The translations under genes were made by a program, and so were the position numbers. A stretch of DNA of 33,725 bases, taken from positions 1-33,725 of the forward strand of contig JAESQU010000139.1 in the NCBI GenBank assembly GCA_016764995.1. The letters run 5' to 3'. Positions 18,394-27,873 of the stretch are shown here, piece after piece. Numbering within the stretch: position 1 is the stretch's first letter; every line of letters starts with the position of its first letter. Below the pieces are notes generated by a model. The model ran no database searches, had not been told where the DNA came from, and saw only the letters and a program-made list of their open reading frames with translations. The DNA is from SAR324 cluster bacterium. GTDB taxonomy: Bacteria > SAR324 > NAC60-12.

Positions 18394-19884
18394 TTGAAAG
18401 AGAACTTATTTGAAATCATCAAGGACTTTTCCAAAGAGAAGGGTTTGGACCATGAAGTGGTCATAAAGTTAGTGGAAGAGTCGCTGATTCAGGCTGCTCA
18501 ACGAAAACTTCCTTATCACGAAATTGAGGGTAAAATTGATGAGAAAACTGGAAAAATAAACTTATCTCACTTCAAGGAAGTCGTTGAATTGGTTGAAGAT
18601 TCGAATAATGAAATTTCTATGGAGGACGTGGTAGAATTCGATCCTGATGCAGGACTCGGCGATGAAGTCGAATATGAAATTAGCGAACGAGAGTTTCAGC
18701 GAATTGCTCATTCAACACGTCCAATTATTTTTGGAAGTTTAAAAGAAGCAGAGAGGCAAATGGTCGTTAAGACTTTTACTGATAAAATTGGAGAAGTTTT
18801 AACAGGAACAGTTATAAGGGTTGAACCGAATGGTCGTGTGGCTTTTAGTTTCCAAAATAAAGTCGAAGCATATTTGTTCAGACGAGAGCAAATTTACGGT
18901 GAGAATTTTACTTTTGGGGATCATGTCAGAGTTTTATTGTTAGACGTAAATGACAATCCACACAAAGATTCTCAACTCACAATTTCACGGACACATCCCG
19001 GATTATTGATTAAGTTGTTTGAAATGGAGGTTCCTGAAATATTTGATGGAATTGTCAAAATTGTCAATGCGGCAAGAGAACCTGGTCGAAGAGCAAAGAT
19101 TTCGGTTTATTCCACCGATGAAGATGTCGATCCGGTTGGTTCATGTGTAGGAATGCGTGGTAGCCGTGTGCAGACAATTGTAAATGATTTGAATGGCGAA
19201 AAAATAGATATTGTACGTTGGAGCGAAGACATTGACCAATATACCTGCAACGCACTTGCTCCTGCTGAAATTGACAGTCTTGAAATTGACGAGGAAGCAA
19301 ATCAAATAGATGTAATCGTCGCCCCAAATCAACTTTCACTTGCAATAGGACACAAAGGACAGAATGTACGTCTTGCCTCAAAATTAATCGGCTATAAAAT
19401 CAATATTGTTTCAAATGAAGAAGAAGAACTCACCATAGATGAACAGTTGGAAAAAGAACTTGCAAAAACAAGAGGAAATGGTGATGCAAGCACAGATAAT
19501 TCGGTAGAAGTGACTGAGGAAAATGCTGACAATGAAAGTGAACCTAATGCTGCTAACACGGAAAATCAGGAAGTAGAAGTTTCCGAAGTTGAGGAAGTTT
19601 CCGAAGTTGAGGAAGTTTCCGAAGTTGCAGAAGTTACAGAAGTTACAGAAGTTACAGAAGTTACAGAAGTTACAGAAGTTGCAGACGTTGCAGAAGTTTC
19701 CGAAGTTGCAGAAGTTGCAGAAGTTGCAGAAGTTGAGGAAGTTGCAGAAGTTTCCGAAGTTGCAGAAGTTTCCGAAGTTGCAGAAGTTGCAGAAGTTGCA
19801 GAAGTTGAGGAAGTTGAGGAAGTTACTGAAGTCGCCGAAGTTTCCGAAGAAGAAGATAAAACAAAAGCTAAAGTTGAAGCATAA
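18394..19884 (+). CDS. nusA: Transcription termination/antitermination protein NusA with repetitive acidic C-terminal tail; TTG start
   Basis: S1/KH layout: GEVLTGTVIRVEPNGRVAFSFQNKVEAYLFRREQ; DPVGSCVGMRGSRVQTIVNDLNGEKIDIVRW; LSLAIGHKGQNVRLASKLIGYKINI; then an (XEV)n tail. Confidence 0.95.
   Translation: MKENLFEIIKDFSKEKGLDHEVVIKLVEESLIQAAQRKLPYHEIEGKIDEKTGKINLSHFKEVVELVEDSNNEISMEDVVEFDPDAGLGDEVEYEISEREFQRIAHSTRPIIFGSLKEAERQMVVKTFTDKIGEVLTGTVIRVEPNGRVAFSFQNKVEAYLFRREQIYGENFTFGDHVRVLLLDVNDNPHKDSQLTISRTHPGLLIKLFEMEVPEIFDGIVKIVNAAREPGRRAKISVYSTDEDVDPVGSCVGMRGSRVQTIVNDLNGEKIDIVRWSEDIDQYTCNALAPAEIDSLEIDEEANQIDVIVAPNQLSLAIGHKGQNVRLASKLIGYKINIVSNEEEELTIDEQLEKELAKTRGNGDASTDNSVEVTEENADNESEPNAANTENQEVEVSEVEEVSEVEEVSEVAEVTEVTEVTEVTEVTEVADVAEVSEVAEVAEVAEVEEVAEVSEVAEVSEVAEVAEVAEVEEVEEVTEVAEVSEEEDKTKAKVEA
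19582..19842 (+). repeat. 9-bp tandem repeat, 29 units, encoding (S/E/A/T)-E-V tripeptides
   Basis: Units TCCGAAGTT, GAGGAAGTT, GCAGAAGTT and ACAGAAGTT contiguous in the nusA frame. Confidence 0.96.
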
Positions 19885-19967
19885 TCAGAAACAAACCATC
19901 AGCATCCATCAATTGAAAATGGCACGTGGTAGAATCATAAGATCTGTAAAGAAAATCAAAGGAATTC

Positions 19968-22646
19968 ATGTCTGAAGTAAGAGTATTTGAACTGGCAAAA
20001 GAATTAAAAATGCCCGCCAAGCAACTGCTCACGAAAATGCGTAAAGCTGGAATTCCGGTTACAGGTAATTTTTCTGAACTTTCAGTTGAACAAGCTGATA
20101 TTGTTAGGAAAATGGCAAATAGTGCTGGTGGAATTGTCTTGTCAAAATCATCTAAAGCCACAGGAATACGCCGTGCAAAGTCAACTGTCAGAAAAAAAGG
20201 AGGGACTGATGATGTCAAAAAGACTAAAAAGAGTAAGAGCTCAGCAATTGTCACAATCTCAACTAAATCACAATTAGATGAAGATGTTGTTGAAGTAACA
20301 CCAAAAAGGAGAGTCCGCAGGAAAAAGAAAGAAGAGAACGTATCGTCTCAGGATTTTAAAGCCACTCCAGAGGAAAAAACTACACCTGATGCAGAAGTTA
20401 AGGAAGAGAACTATCAAACCCTTGAATCTGACCGGCAGGAAAACAAATCTATAGAACCTCCAACTGACACAAGCTCACTTCAAAATGACCAAGCTCTGGC
20501 CGAGTCAGTGGAGTCTATTCCGGAAAACATAGGTGATTCACCTGCATTAAGAGAGAAAACTTCAGAACAAGCTGGTGATGATAACTTGCAAAATGAGTCA
20601 AAAAAGACTGCTGATGTTGATGAAAAGACAACTGGATTAACAGAAAAAAAATCAAAGAAAAAAAAGGTTTTTTTCAAGCACTCTCATTCTGAAGAAGATG
20701 AATTTCAAGATAAAAATAGAAATTTCCGCCGCCAAGATGCAGACAGAAACCGGAAAGGTGGAGGAGGTCAAAGAGATTATCTATTTCGTGAAAAAAGACC
20801 GCGTCACCGCAGGAAAGACCAGTCACAAGGACGACGTCAAGCTAAAGCCGCAAAAAGGATTACAAACCAGAACGCTCCAAAGCACGTATTTAATCCACGT
20901 AAAAAGAGTATCCGGATCGGCAACCAAGTTGTCGTAGCTGAACTTGCAGGATTGATTGGGATAAAAGTGCCTGAAATCTTGAAAAAACTGATGTCCCTCG
21001 GAATCATGGCCACTATCAACCAGACGATTCCTGGAGAAACGGCGGAACTGATTGCTACTGATTTTGATGTGACTGTTGAAGTTGAAACTTTTGAGTTGTC
21101 AGATCTGCTCCGAGAAGAGGAGCCGGATGATTCTGAGTTGGAATTGCGAGCACCGATTGTGACAATCATGGGACACGTTGATCACGGAAAAACATCTTTG
21201 CTTGATAAAATCCGAGAAACCCGGATTGCATCCGGAGAAGCAGGTGGCATTACCCAGCACATTGGTGCATATCATCTTGAAGCAGGCGGAAATAGAGTTA
21301 CTTTCCTGGATACCCCCGGACATGAAGCTTTTACTTCTATGCGTGCCAGAGGCGCCAATATTACCGATATCGTCATCCTGGTTGTTGCATCAGATGATAA
21401 AGTCCAGCCTCAAACTATTGAAGCAATCCAGCACGCACGTGCCGCGGATGTACCGATTATTGTTGCCGTAAACAAAATTGACCGTCCGGAATCTGATCCA
21501 ATGAGGATTCAGCAGGAATTGCTAAGTCATGAACTAATTCCGGAAGATTTAGGAGGAAGTACCATTTTTGTCAAAGTTTCAGCAAAAACAGGTGAAGGAA
21601 TTGATGAACTGCTGGAAATGATTCATTTGCAGGCAGAGATACTGGAACTCAAAGCAACATCCAAAGGTTTTGCGCGTGGAACAATAATTGAGTCTCGTGT
21701 CCGCAAAGGTCAGGGACCTGTCGGTACTGTTCTCGTTCAGCGTGGAACACTCAAGATTGGTGATTATTTTGTAATGGGCAGTATACATGGAAGAATACGG
21801 GCGATGTTCGATGAGGGCGGAATTGCTATGACAGAAGCAGGTCCATCAATCCCTGTTGAAATTTCCGGATTAAGCAATGTGCCTGAAGTAGGCGAAATAT
21901 TTGTTATTCTTGAAGATGAAAAGAAAGCACGTCAAATTGCTGAAGAACGTGAGCACAAACTGAGAGCTGAAACAATTAGTGAAGATCAGAAAACCAGTCT
22001 TGATAACCTCTTCAGTAAAATTGAAGAAGGACAGGCAAATGAACTTCGTTTGATTTTAAAAGGAGATGTTCAAGGGTCCGTTGAGGCACTCAAAGCATCA
22101 CTTGAACAAATCGGTGATGAACGAATTTCTCCACGTTTTCTACTTTGTTCCGTCGGTGATGTTACTGAAACAGATATTACATTAGCCTCTGCGTCTGATG
22201 CGATTATCGTCGGATTCAACGTGAAAATGGATGCAAAAGCCAGAGAAATTCGTGCCAGTGAAGGTGTTGATGTACGGCTTTATGATGTAATTTACAATGC
22301 ACTGGATGATGTTAAAGCTGCAATGGAAGGTCTTTTGGAGCCAGAAATTCGGGAAGAAGTTCTTGGACACTTGGAAGTCCGTCAGGTCTTTTCCGCAGGG
22401 AAAAATGGAATGGTAGTCGGTGGACTGGTTACAGACGGCAAGCTCTTCCGGAATTCATTAGTACGAGTCTTGAGAAAAGAAGAAAGCATTTTTGAAGGCT
22501 CAATCATCTCACTGAAGCGCTTTAAAGATGATGTCCAGGAAGTGGCACAGAATTATGAGTGCGGCATGATTTTGGATTTTTCAGAAATTGAAAACGGTGA
22601 TATCGTGGAAGCCTACAAACAGATTGAAGAAAGTGCGCGGCTTTAA
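19968..22646 (+). CDS. infB: Translation initiation factor IF-2
   Basis: IF2 N-terminal [22 protein letters not shown] domain [50 protein letters not shown]. Confidence 0.98.
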   Translation: MSEVRVFELAKELKMPAKQLLTKMRKAGIPVTGNFSELSVEQADIVRKMANSAGGIVLSKSSKATGIRRAKSTVRKKGGTDDVKKTKKSKSSAIVTISTKSQLDEDVVEVTPKRRVRRKKKEENVSSQDFKATPEEKTTPDAEVKEENYQTLESDRQENKSIEPPTDTSSLQNDQALAESVESIPENIGDSPALREKTSEQAGDDNLQNESKKTADVDEKTTGLTEKKSKKKKVFFKHSHSEEDEFQDKNRNFRRQDADRNRKGGGGQRDYLFREKRPRHRRKDQSQGRRQAKAAKRITNQNAPKHVFNPRKKSIRIGNQVVVAELAGLIGIKVPEILKKLMSLGIMATINQTIPGETAELIATDFDVTVEVETFELSDLLREEEPDDSELELRAPIVTIMGHVDHGKTSLLDKIRETRIASGEAGGITQHIGAYHLEAGGNRVTFLDTPGHEAFTSMRARGANITDIVILVVASDDKVQPQTIEAIQHARAADVPIIVAVNKIDRPESDPMRIQQELLSHELIPEDLGGSTIFVKVSAKTGEGIDELLEMIHLQAEILELKATSKGFARGTIIESRVRKGQGPVGTVLVQRGTLKIGDYFVMGSIHGRIRAMFDEGGIAMTEAGPSIPVEISGLSNVPEVGEIFVILEDEKKARQIAEEREHKLRAETISEDQKTSLDNLFSKIEEGQANELRLILKGDVQGSVEALKASLEQIGDERISPRFLLCSVGDVTETDITLASASDAIIVGFNVKMDAKAREIRASEGVDVRLYDVIYNALDDVKAAMEGLLEPEIREEVLGHLEVRQVFSAGKNGMVVGGLVTDGKLFRNSLVRVLRKEESIFEGSIISLKRFKDDVQEVAQNYECGMILDFSEIENGDIVEAYKQIEESARL

Positions 22647-22654
22647 GTTTGCTC

Positions 22655-23050
22655 ATGAAAAAAACAGGAAGAAGTAATTTTAGCACTTTAGTACATCGAA
22701 GACTTTCAGAAATATTTCTTTTCGAAAGCAAAGATCCTCGTTTCAAAAAAGTTACCGTCAGCAGAGTGGAAGCAGCCCCTAATATGTCTTCCGCAAGAGT
22801 TCATGTTTCGGTTTTTCCCTCTGAAGGTCAGGAAGAGTTAGTTGCCTCATTAAACCATGCGGCAGGATTTTTCAGTCGACAATTGGGCAAAGTTCTCAAA
22901 ACACGCAACACACCACAATTATCATTTGTGTACGATTCGGGATTTGACTACAGTGATGAAATTGAAATTTTGTTGCGTAACGTTCTTCCGAAAAAAGAGT
23001 CAGAGATCCAGGAAACAGAAATTGACACCAATACTGAAACCGGCAAATAA
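22655..23050 (+). CDS. rbfA: Ribosome-binding factor A
   Basis: LVHRRLSEIFLFESKDPRFKKVTVSRVEAAPNMSSARVHVSVF; between infB and truB. ORF begins at 22649; ATG at 22655. Confidence 0.9.
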   Translation: MKKTGRSNFSTLVHRRLSEIFLFESKDPRFKKVTVSRVEAAPNMSSARVHVSVFPSEGQEELVASLNHAAGFFSRQLGKVLKTRNTPQLSFVYDSGFDYSDEIEILLRNVLPKKESEIQETEIDTNTETGK

Positions 23051-23074
23051 TATGCGGGTTTTTAGTAAATTAGC

Positions 23075-24040
23075 ATGGGTTTCTTGCGTATCATAAGTAT
23101 CGACAAGCCGAAAGGCTGGACTTCTTTTGATGTCGTTCGTTTTGTAAAACGACAGTTTCAAGAAAAAAAAGTCGGACATCTCGGCACTTTGGATCCAATG
23201 GCAACAGGCATCTTGCCCATATTCCTCGGACAGGCGACCCGCCTCATTCCCCTCTTCAATAATGTAGACAAAACTTACCGCGCGGTTTGTAAATTAGGTG
23301 AAACAACTGACACTTATGATGCGGAAGGAACGGTCACGGAAATCCTTGATACCAAGTTTTTAAATCCGGAAGAAGTGACTAAGGCGGTAAACTCATTTCT
23401 GGGCCAGCAGGAACAGCAAACCCCTGCATTTTCAGCAGCAAAATTTAATGGCGTTCCGGCCTACAAACTGGCAAGGCAAGGACTGAATGTTCCGGAAAAA
23501 ATCCGCTCAGTAACGTTCCACGAAGTAGAAGTTGAATCTGTAGAACTGCCATACGTACAATTCCGGATACGCTGTTCAAAAGGGACTTATATCCGCACAA
23601 TGGCAAATGATCTGGGGCGCTTACTGAAAGTTGGCGGACATCTTACTTCTCTGGAAAGACTTGCTTGCGGAAAGTGGTTTAATACTGACAATTCAATCTC
23701 AATAGAGGAACTTAAAAAAATAGAGAACGAAACTGATGTACCCTGGATTTCTCCATTAAAACTGTTGAATCACCTTTACACAGTTTATGCTGATTTAGAG
23801 ATGCAAACTTCCATAAAATTCGGACGTCGAGTTGAAGTTTCAGCGCCACTTGAGGTTATGCAACACACACAAATGACCGCAGAAATTGATTTTTCTGCGG
23901 AAAGAAATCTTATTCCGACAAAAGTTTTGGATTGTGACCACAATTTGGTTGCTATTGGCAGTGTAATGTGGGAAAATGATGTCTATTATTTTAAACCATC
24001 AAAAGTATTTAGCTATAAAGAAGATTATTTTATATGTTAA
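23075..24040 (+). CDS. truB: tRNA pseudouridine(55) synthase
   Basis: [64 protein letters not shown]. Confidence 0.97.
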   Translation: MGFLRIISIDKPKGWTSFDVVRFVKRQFQEKKVGHLGTLDPMATGILPIFLGQATRLIPLFNNVDKTYRAVCKLGETTDTYDAEGTVTEILDTKFLNPEEVTKAVNSFLGQQEQQTPAFSAAKFNGVPAYKLARQGLNVPEKIRSVTFHEVEVESVELPYVQFRIRCSKGTYIRTMANDLGRLLKVGGHLTSLERLACGKWFNTDNSISIEELKKIENETDVPWISPLKLLNHLYTVYADLEMQTSIKFGRRVEVSAPLEVMQHTQMTAEIDFSAERNLIPTKVLDCDHNLVAIGSVMWENDVYYFKPSKVFSYKEDYFIC

Positions 24041-24303
24041 CAAAAAACCGAAAAGTCGAAATTGTAAATAAGTTCGGAAAAAACGATGCCGATACGGGCT
24101 CTACAGAGGTGCAAGTCGCATTATTGTCGGAACGTATCAAGTCATTGACTGAACATTTACGTAGTCAGCCCAAAGATTTTAGTTCACGAAGAGGTCTATT
24201 GAAACTTGTGGGGCAACGACGTAATTTTATGAGTTACCTCAAAAAGAGAAATATTGACAGTCACGGGGATCTTTCTAAACAACTCAAGATCCGCGTCAAG
24301 TGA
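24034..24303 (+). CDS. rpsO: 30S ribosomal protein S15
   Basis: [57 protein letters not shown]; overlaps the truB stop. Confidence 0.98.
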   Translation: MLTKNRKVEIVNKFGKNDADTGSTEVQVALLSERIKSLTEHLRSQPKDFSSRRGLLKLVGQRRNFMSYLKKRNIDSHGDLSKQLKIRVK

Positions 24304-24333
24304 CTCAAGTAAAACTTCTCAGAGGACTTGTCC

Positions 24334-24400
24334 ACGGGGGCTGGTCTTCTGCATGGTGTTTTTTGGCAAATGCCAATTTGCACCATTTCATTTCCCCCGT
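24334..24400 (+). ncRNA. Nested stem-loop in the rpsO-pnp spacer (candidate cis-acting processed RNA)
   Basis: ACGGGGG(24334-24340)/CCCCCGT(24394-24400), ATGGTG(24353-24358)/CACCAT(24381-24386), TTGGCA(24363-24368)/TGCCAA(24371-24376), all nested; no U-tract after the outer stem. Confidence 0.5.
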
Positions 24401-24634
24401 ATTCTGTAGCATGAAGTCTGCTAATCATTTTTTTGTTTCCCATTCTTGTTCATTGAGAAATTTTTTCTTGAAACATCCTGAAGCCATCTGGCAAAAAACA
24501 GGATTATAAGTGAATTGTATGGGGCAGAAAAAAGAGATGCGGGCATGTTACCATTTTAAGAATTCCGACAGTTTGATATGAAAAAGGCATTGGCCTCATT
24601 CTGAATCGGTAGAACGTTGATAATTAGGAGTATA

Positions 24635-26707
24635 ATGAAAATTGTTGAAAGAGAATTTGGTCCGGCCACTATGAAGATGGAAACCGGAAGAATGGCCAAA
24701 CAGGCCAATGGATCCGTATTAGTTACATACGGTGACACAGTAGTACTTGTTGCTGCAACTGCGGCAAAGGGATCAGGAACAGGCGCGGATTTTTTCCCGC
24801 TTTCTGTTTTTTATGTTGAAAAAGCTTATGCTGCGGGTAGAATCCCTGGAGGTTTCTTAAAGCGTGAAGCACGTCTTTCCGATAGCGAAACACTTATTTC
24901 ACGAATAATTGACCGGCCATTGAGACCTGCTTTTGAAGATCATTACCTAGCAGAAACAATGATTGCGGCAACCGTTTTAAGTCATGATCTTATTCATCCA
25001 TCTGATGTAGCCGCAATGAACGGCGCGTCTGCGGCACTGGCCATTTCAGACATTCCTTTTCACAATCCTCTGGGTGGTGTAAGAGTCGGTCGAATTGATG
25101 GCAAATTTGTAACAAATCCCAGTCCTGAAGAACTGGAAGTAAGTGAATTGAACATCTTTATGGCCGCGTCCAAAGATGCGATTTTAATGGTTGAAGGTGA
25201 ATCAAGCGGTGTTAGCGAATCTGTGATGCTGGATGCATTATGGTATGGACAGGAAGCAGTTCTGCCAATTATTGAAATGCAGGAAGAGTTGATGCAGAGT
25301 GTTGGCAAGGCGAAACGGACTGTTGCAGTTCCGCCGGTAGATGCTGAACTAAAAGCTAAAATTGAAGCAATTGCACCAAAACGTTTGCGTGATGCTCTCA
25401 GCATCAAAGATAAAATTGAGCGCTACGAAAGATTGGACACATTACGCGACGAAGTCTGCAATGAAGTACTTGGTGATTCACCTGATACAGATTCGGCAAA
25501 AGAGCTTGGTCAAATATTTGCTGACATCAAAAAAGATGAAATGCGCGCACGTTTGATTAAAGATCAAATTCGTATAGACGGCAGAAAGCCGACAGAAATT
25601 CGACCAATAACCTGTGAAACCAAAGTATTGCCCAGAACACACGGTTCTGCCTTGTTCACACGTGGTGAAACACAGGCACTCGCTGTTACAACACTTGGTG
25701 CCCGTGAAGATGAAAAGATGATCGATTCACTGGATGGCATTTCTTTCAAAAGATTCATGCTGCACTATAACTTTCCCAGTTTTTGTGTTGGAGAAACACG
25801 ACCTCCACGTGGACCTGGACGCAGGGAAATTGGACACGGTACTCTGGCAGAGCGCGGATTGACTCCGGTCATGCCAACTAAAGCTGAATTTCCTTATACA
25901 ATTCGACTTGTTTCTGAAGTTCTTGAATCAAATGGTTCGTCTTCAATGGCTACTGTCTGCGCCGGTTCACTGGCTATGATGGATGCGGGAGTGCCTCTCA
26001 AGGAAGCAACCGCGGGTATTGCCATGGGACTGATCAGTGACGGAAAAAACAACGTGATTCTTTCAGATATACTTGGTGATGAAGATCATCTCGGCGACAT
26101 GGATTTCAAAGTTATCGGTACAGCAAACGGAATCACGGCCCTGCAAATGGATATTAAAATTAAGGGACTCGGACGTGAAGTCGTTGAGCAAGCCTTAATG
26201 CAGGCACGTGAAGGCCGGATGCATATTTTAGGAAAAATGGCTGAAGCACTGAAAGAATCCCGCGGCGGACTTTCAACTTATGCTCCCCGCTTTATCACAC
26301 ATAAAATCTCGCAGGATAAAATCGGTACTGTCATAGGACCTGGCGGTAAAATGATTAAGAGCATTGTCGAGAAAACCGGTGTGAAAATTAATATTGATGA
26401 TGACGGCATTGTTTCGATCATGTCACGTGACCATCAAGCAGTGGATGATGCACTGGAGATTGTAAAAAACCTTACTCGTACAATTGAGATAGGCGAAACT
26501 TATACCGGACCTGTCAAGAAAGTAATGGACTTTGGCGCGTTCGTTGAGGTTTTCCCAGGTACAGAAGGACTGGTACATATATCTAATCTTGCAGAAGGCC
26601 GAGTCGAAAAAGTTACTGATGTTTGTAAAGAAGGTGATATTGTCACCGTCAAAGCAACCGGAGTTGACAGACGAGGAAAAATCCAACTTAGTATAAAAGA
26701 CGTTTAA
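24635..26707 (+). CDS. pnp: Polyribonucleotide nucleotidyltransferase
   Basis: MKIVEREFGPATMKMETGRMAKQANGSVLVTYGDTVVLVAAT; KH domain IGTVIGPGGKMIKSIVEKTGVKINI; S1 domain GPVKKVMDFGAFVEVFPGTEGLVHIS. Confidence 0.98.
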   Translation: MKIVEREFGPATMKMETGRMAKQANGSVLVTYGDTVVLVAATAAKGSGTGADFFPLSVFYVEKAYAAGRIPGGFLKREARLSDSETLISRIIDRPLRPAFEDHYLAETMIAATVLSHDLIHPSDVAAMNGASAALAISDIPFHNPLGGVRVGRIDGKFVTNPSPEELEVSELNIFMAASKDAILMVEGESSGVSESVMLDALWYGQEAVLPIIEMQEELMQSVGKAKRTVAVPPVDAELKAKIEAIAPKRLRDALSIKDKIERYERLDTLRDEVCNEVLGDSPDTDSAKELGQIFADIKKDEMRARLIKDQIRIDGRKPTEIRPITCETKVLPRTHGSALFTRGETQALAVTTLGAREDEKMIDSLDGISFKRFMLHYNFPSFCVGETRPPRGPGRREIGHGTLAERGLTPVMPTKAEFPYTIRLVSEVLESNGSSSMATVCAGSLAMMDAGVPLKEATAGIAMGLISDGKNNVILSDILGDEDHLGDMDFKVIGTANGITALQMDIKIKGLGREVVEQALMQAREGRMHILGKMAEALKESRGGLSTYAPRFITHKISQDKIGTVIGPGGKMIKSIVEKTGVKINIDDDGIVSIMSRDHQAVDDALEIVKNLTRTIEIGETYTGPVKKVMDFGAFVEVFPGTEGLVHISNLAEGRVEKVTDVCKEGDIVTVKATGVDRRGKIQLSIKDV

Positions 26708-26741
26708 GTCAGAGCACAAACTGTTTAGCACAGCTTAAACT

Positions 26742-26784
26742 AAAGTCTGCCGACCGTTTCTTCAAAAGAGAGGTCGGCAGTTTT
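26742..26784 (+). terminator. Intrinsic terminator downstream of pnp
   Basis: CTGCCGACC-N16-GGTCGGCAG perfect 9-bp stem followed by TTTT. Confidence 0.8.
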
Positions 26785-26949
26785 ACCTGCCAAATTATTC
26801 TTTTTTGCCCCCATTTTTTTGGTGCGGCAAAAGAATCCCTAAAGAAACTGCAATCAGTAATCAAACACTATTAGTTTGAGTTTAGAATGCTCTAGGGCTA
26901 TGGTGAAATGGATTATTTTAGCACTATCACCCTGCAAAACTATTTCAGC

Positions 26950-27870
26950 ATGAACCTTGTTATCACGGATTCCGGACTTGGCGGACTTTCCGTTTTTGCG
27001 CAGCTGATGCGGTTCCTGAAAGATCGTGCATCTTCCGGAAATTCAGCCAATCTTGTAGACAATTTAAACATCACCTACGTAAACGCTGTGCCTTCAAATG
27101 AACGTGGTTACAACTCCATGTCCGGCAGCACGGAACAGATTGAAACATTTGATAAAATACTAAATAATACAAAAAAACTTTTTATGCCAGATTACATTTT
27201 TGTTGCTTGTGGATCATTGTCTGTTCTTTTGAAAGAATTACAGTTTCAAAGCAATGCGGAGCTTAAAATCGACGGTATTCTTTCAATTGGAAACAAGCAG
27301 CTTTTGGGAAGTCTGAATCAAAATTCAAAGACAACTGCATTAATTTTTGCTACTCCCACAACAATTCGAGCAAAAACGATTCAGCACGAACTTTACAAAA
27401 ATGGAATTGCGGAAAAGCGAATTATCACACAGGCATGTCCGGAATTAGCAACCCAGATTTCAAATGATCCGGAAGGATCAAAAGTTGCGGAAAGTATAAG
27501 ACACTGGGTAAGGCAAGCATTGCAAAAATTGACTGCTGATTCCAACTCGCCATTGATCGCATATCTTGGCTGTACTCACTACTCTTACCGTGAAAGTCTC
27601 TTTCAAGATGCTTTCATACAGGAGGGTTTCAGCAATATCACTTTGCTAAACCCTAATCTTGCTGCTGCCGAATATTTGTACAAAATCGTCCTGCAAAACC
27701 AAGATTCTGCCACCATACTATCGAAAGATATTTCTCTTTCATTTTCAACACCTTACCCAATTCCGGAGCAGGAAATAAAGACACTGTCTAAACTGCTGAA
27801 TCCTATTTCAGTTGAAACCGCCGAGGCTTTTCAAAATGCCATAATTTGTCCTGAACTGCTTGCTGATTGA
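26950..27870 (+). CDS. Aspartate/glutamate racemase family protein, divergent MurI-like
   Basis: NLVITDSGLGGLSVFAQL; FVACGSLSVLL (first Cys retained, ACNTA motif altered); AYLGCTHYSY (second Cys). Start placed at MNLVITDSG. Confidence 0.75.
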   Translation: MNLVITDSGLGGLSVFAQLMRFLKDRASSGNSANLVDNLNITYVNAVPSNERGYNSMSGSTEQIETFDKILNNTKKLFMPDYIFVACGSLSVLLKELQFQSNAELKIDGILSIGNKQLLGSLNQNSKTTALIFATPTTIRAKTIQHELYKNGIAEKRIITQACPELATQISNDPEGSKVAESIRHWVRQALQKLTADSNSPLIAYLGCTHYSYRESLFQDAFIQEGFSNITLLNPNLAAAEYLYKIVLQNQDSATILSKDISLSFSTPYPIPEQEIKTLSKLLNPISVETAEAFQNAIICPELLAD

Positions 27871-27873
27871 ACG

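Noticed and set aside
19589-19975. 128-aa basic ORF of KLQ/LRK repeats overlapping nusA
   Set aside because: A 9-bp repeat without stop codons is open in several frames; this is the +1 frame of the NusA tail and overlaps the infB start.
21179-21471. ORF 21178-21471 and other alternate-frame ORFs within infB, pnp and priA
   Set aside because: Fully contained in conserved genes on the same or opposite strand with no distinct protein features.
24300-24509. 69-aa ORF between rpsO and pnp
   Set aside because: GTG start overlaps the rpsO stop, the sequence contains the nested hairpin, and composition is not protein-like.
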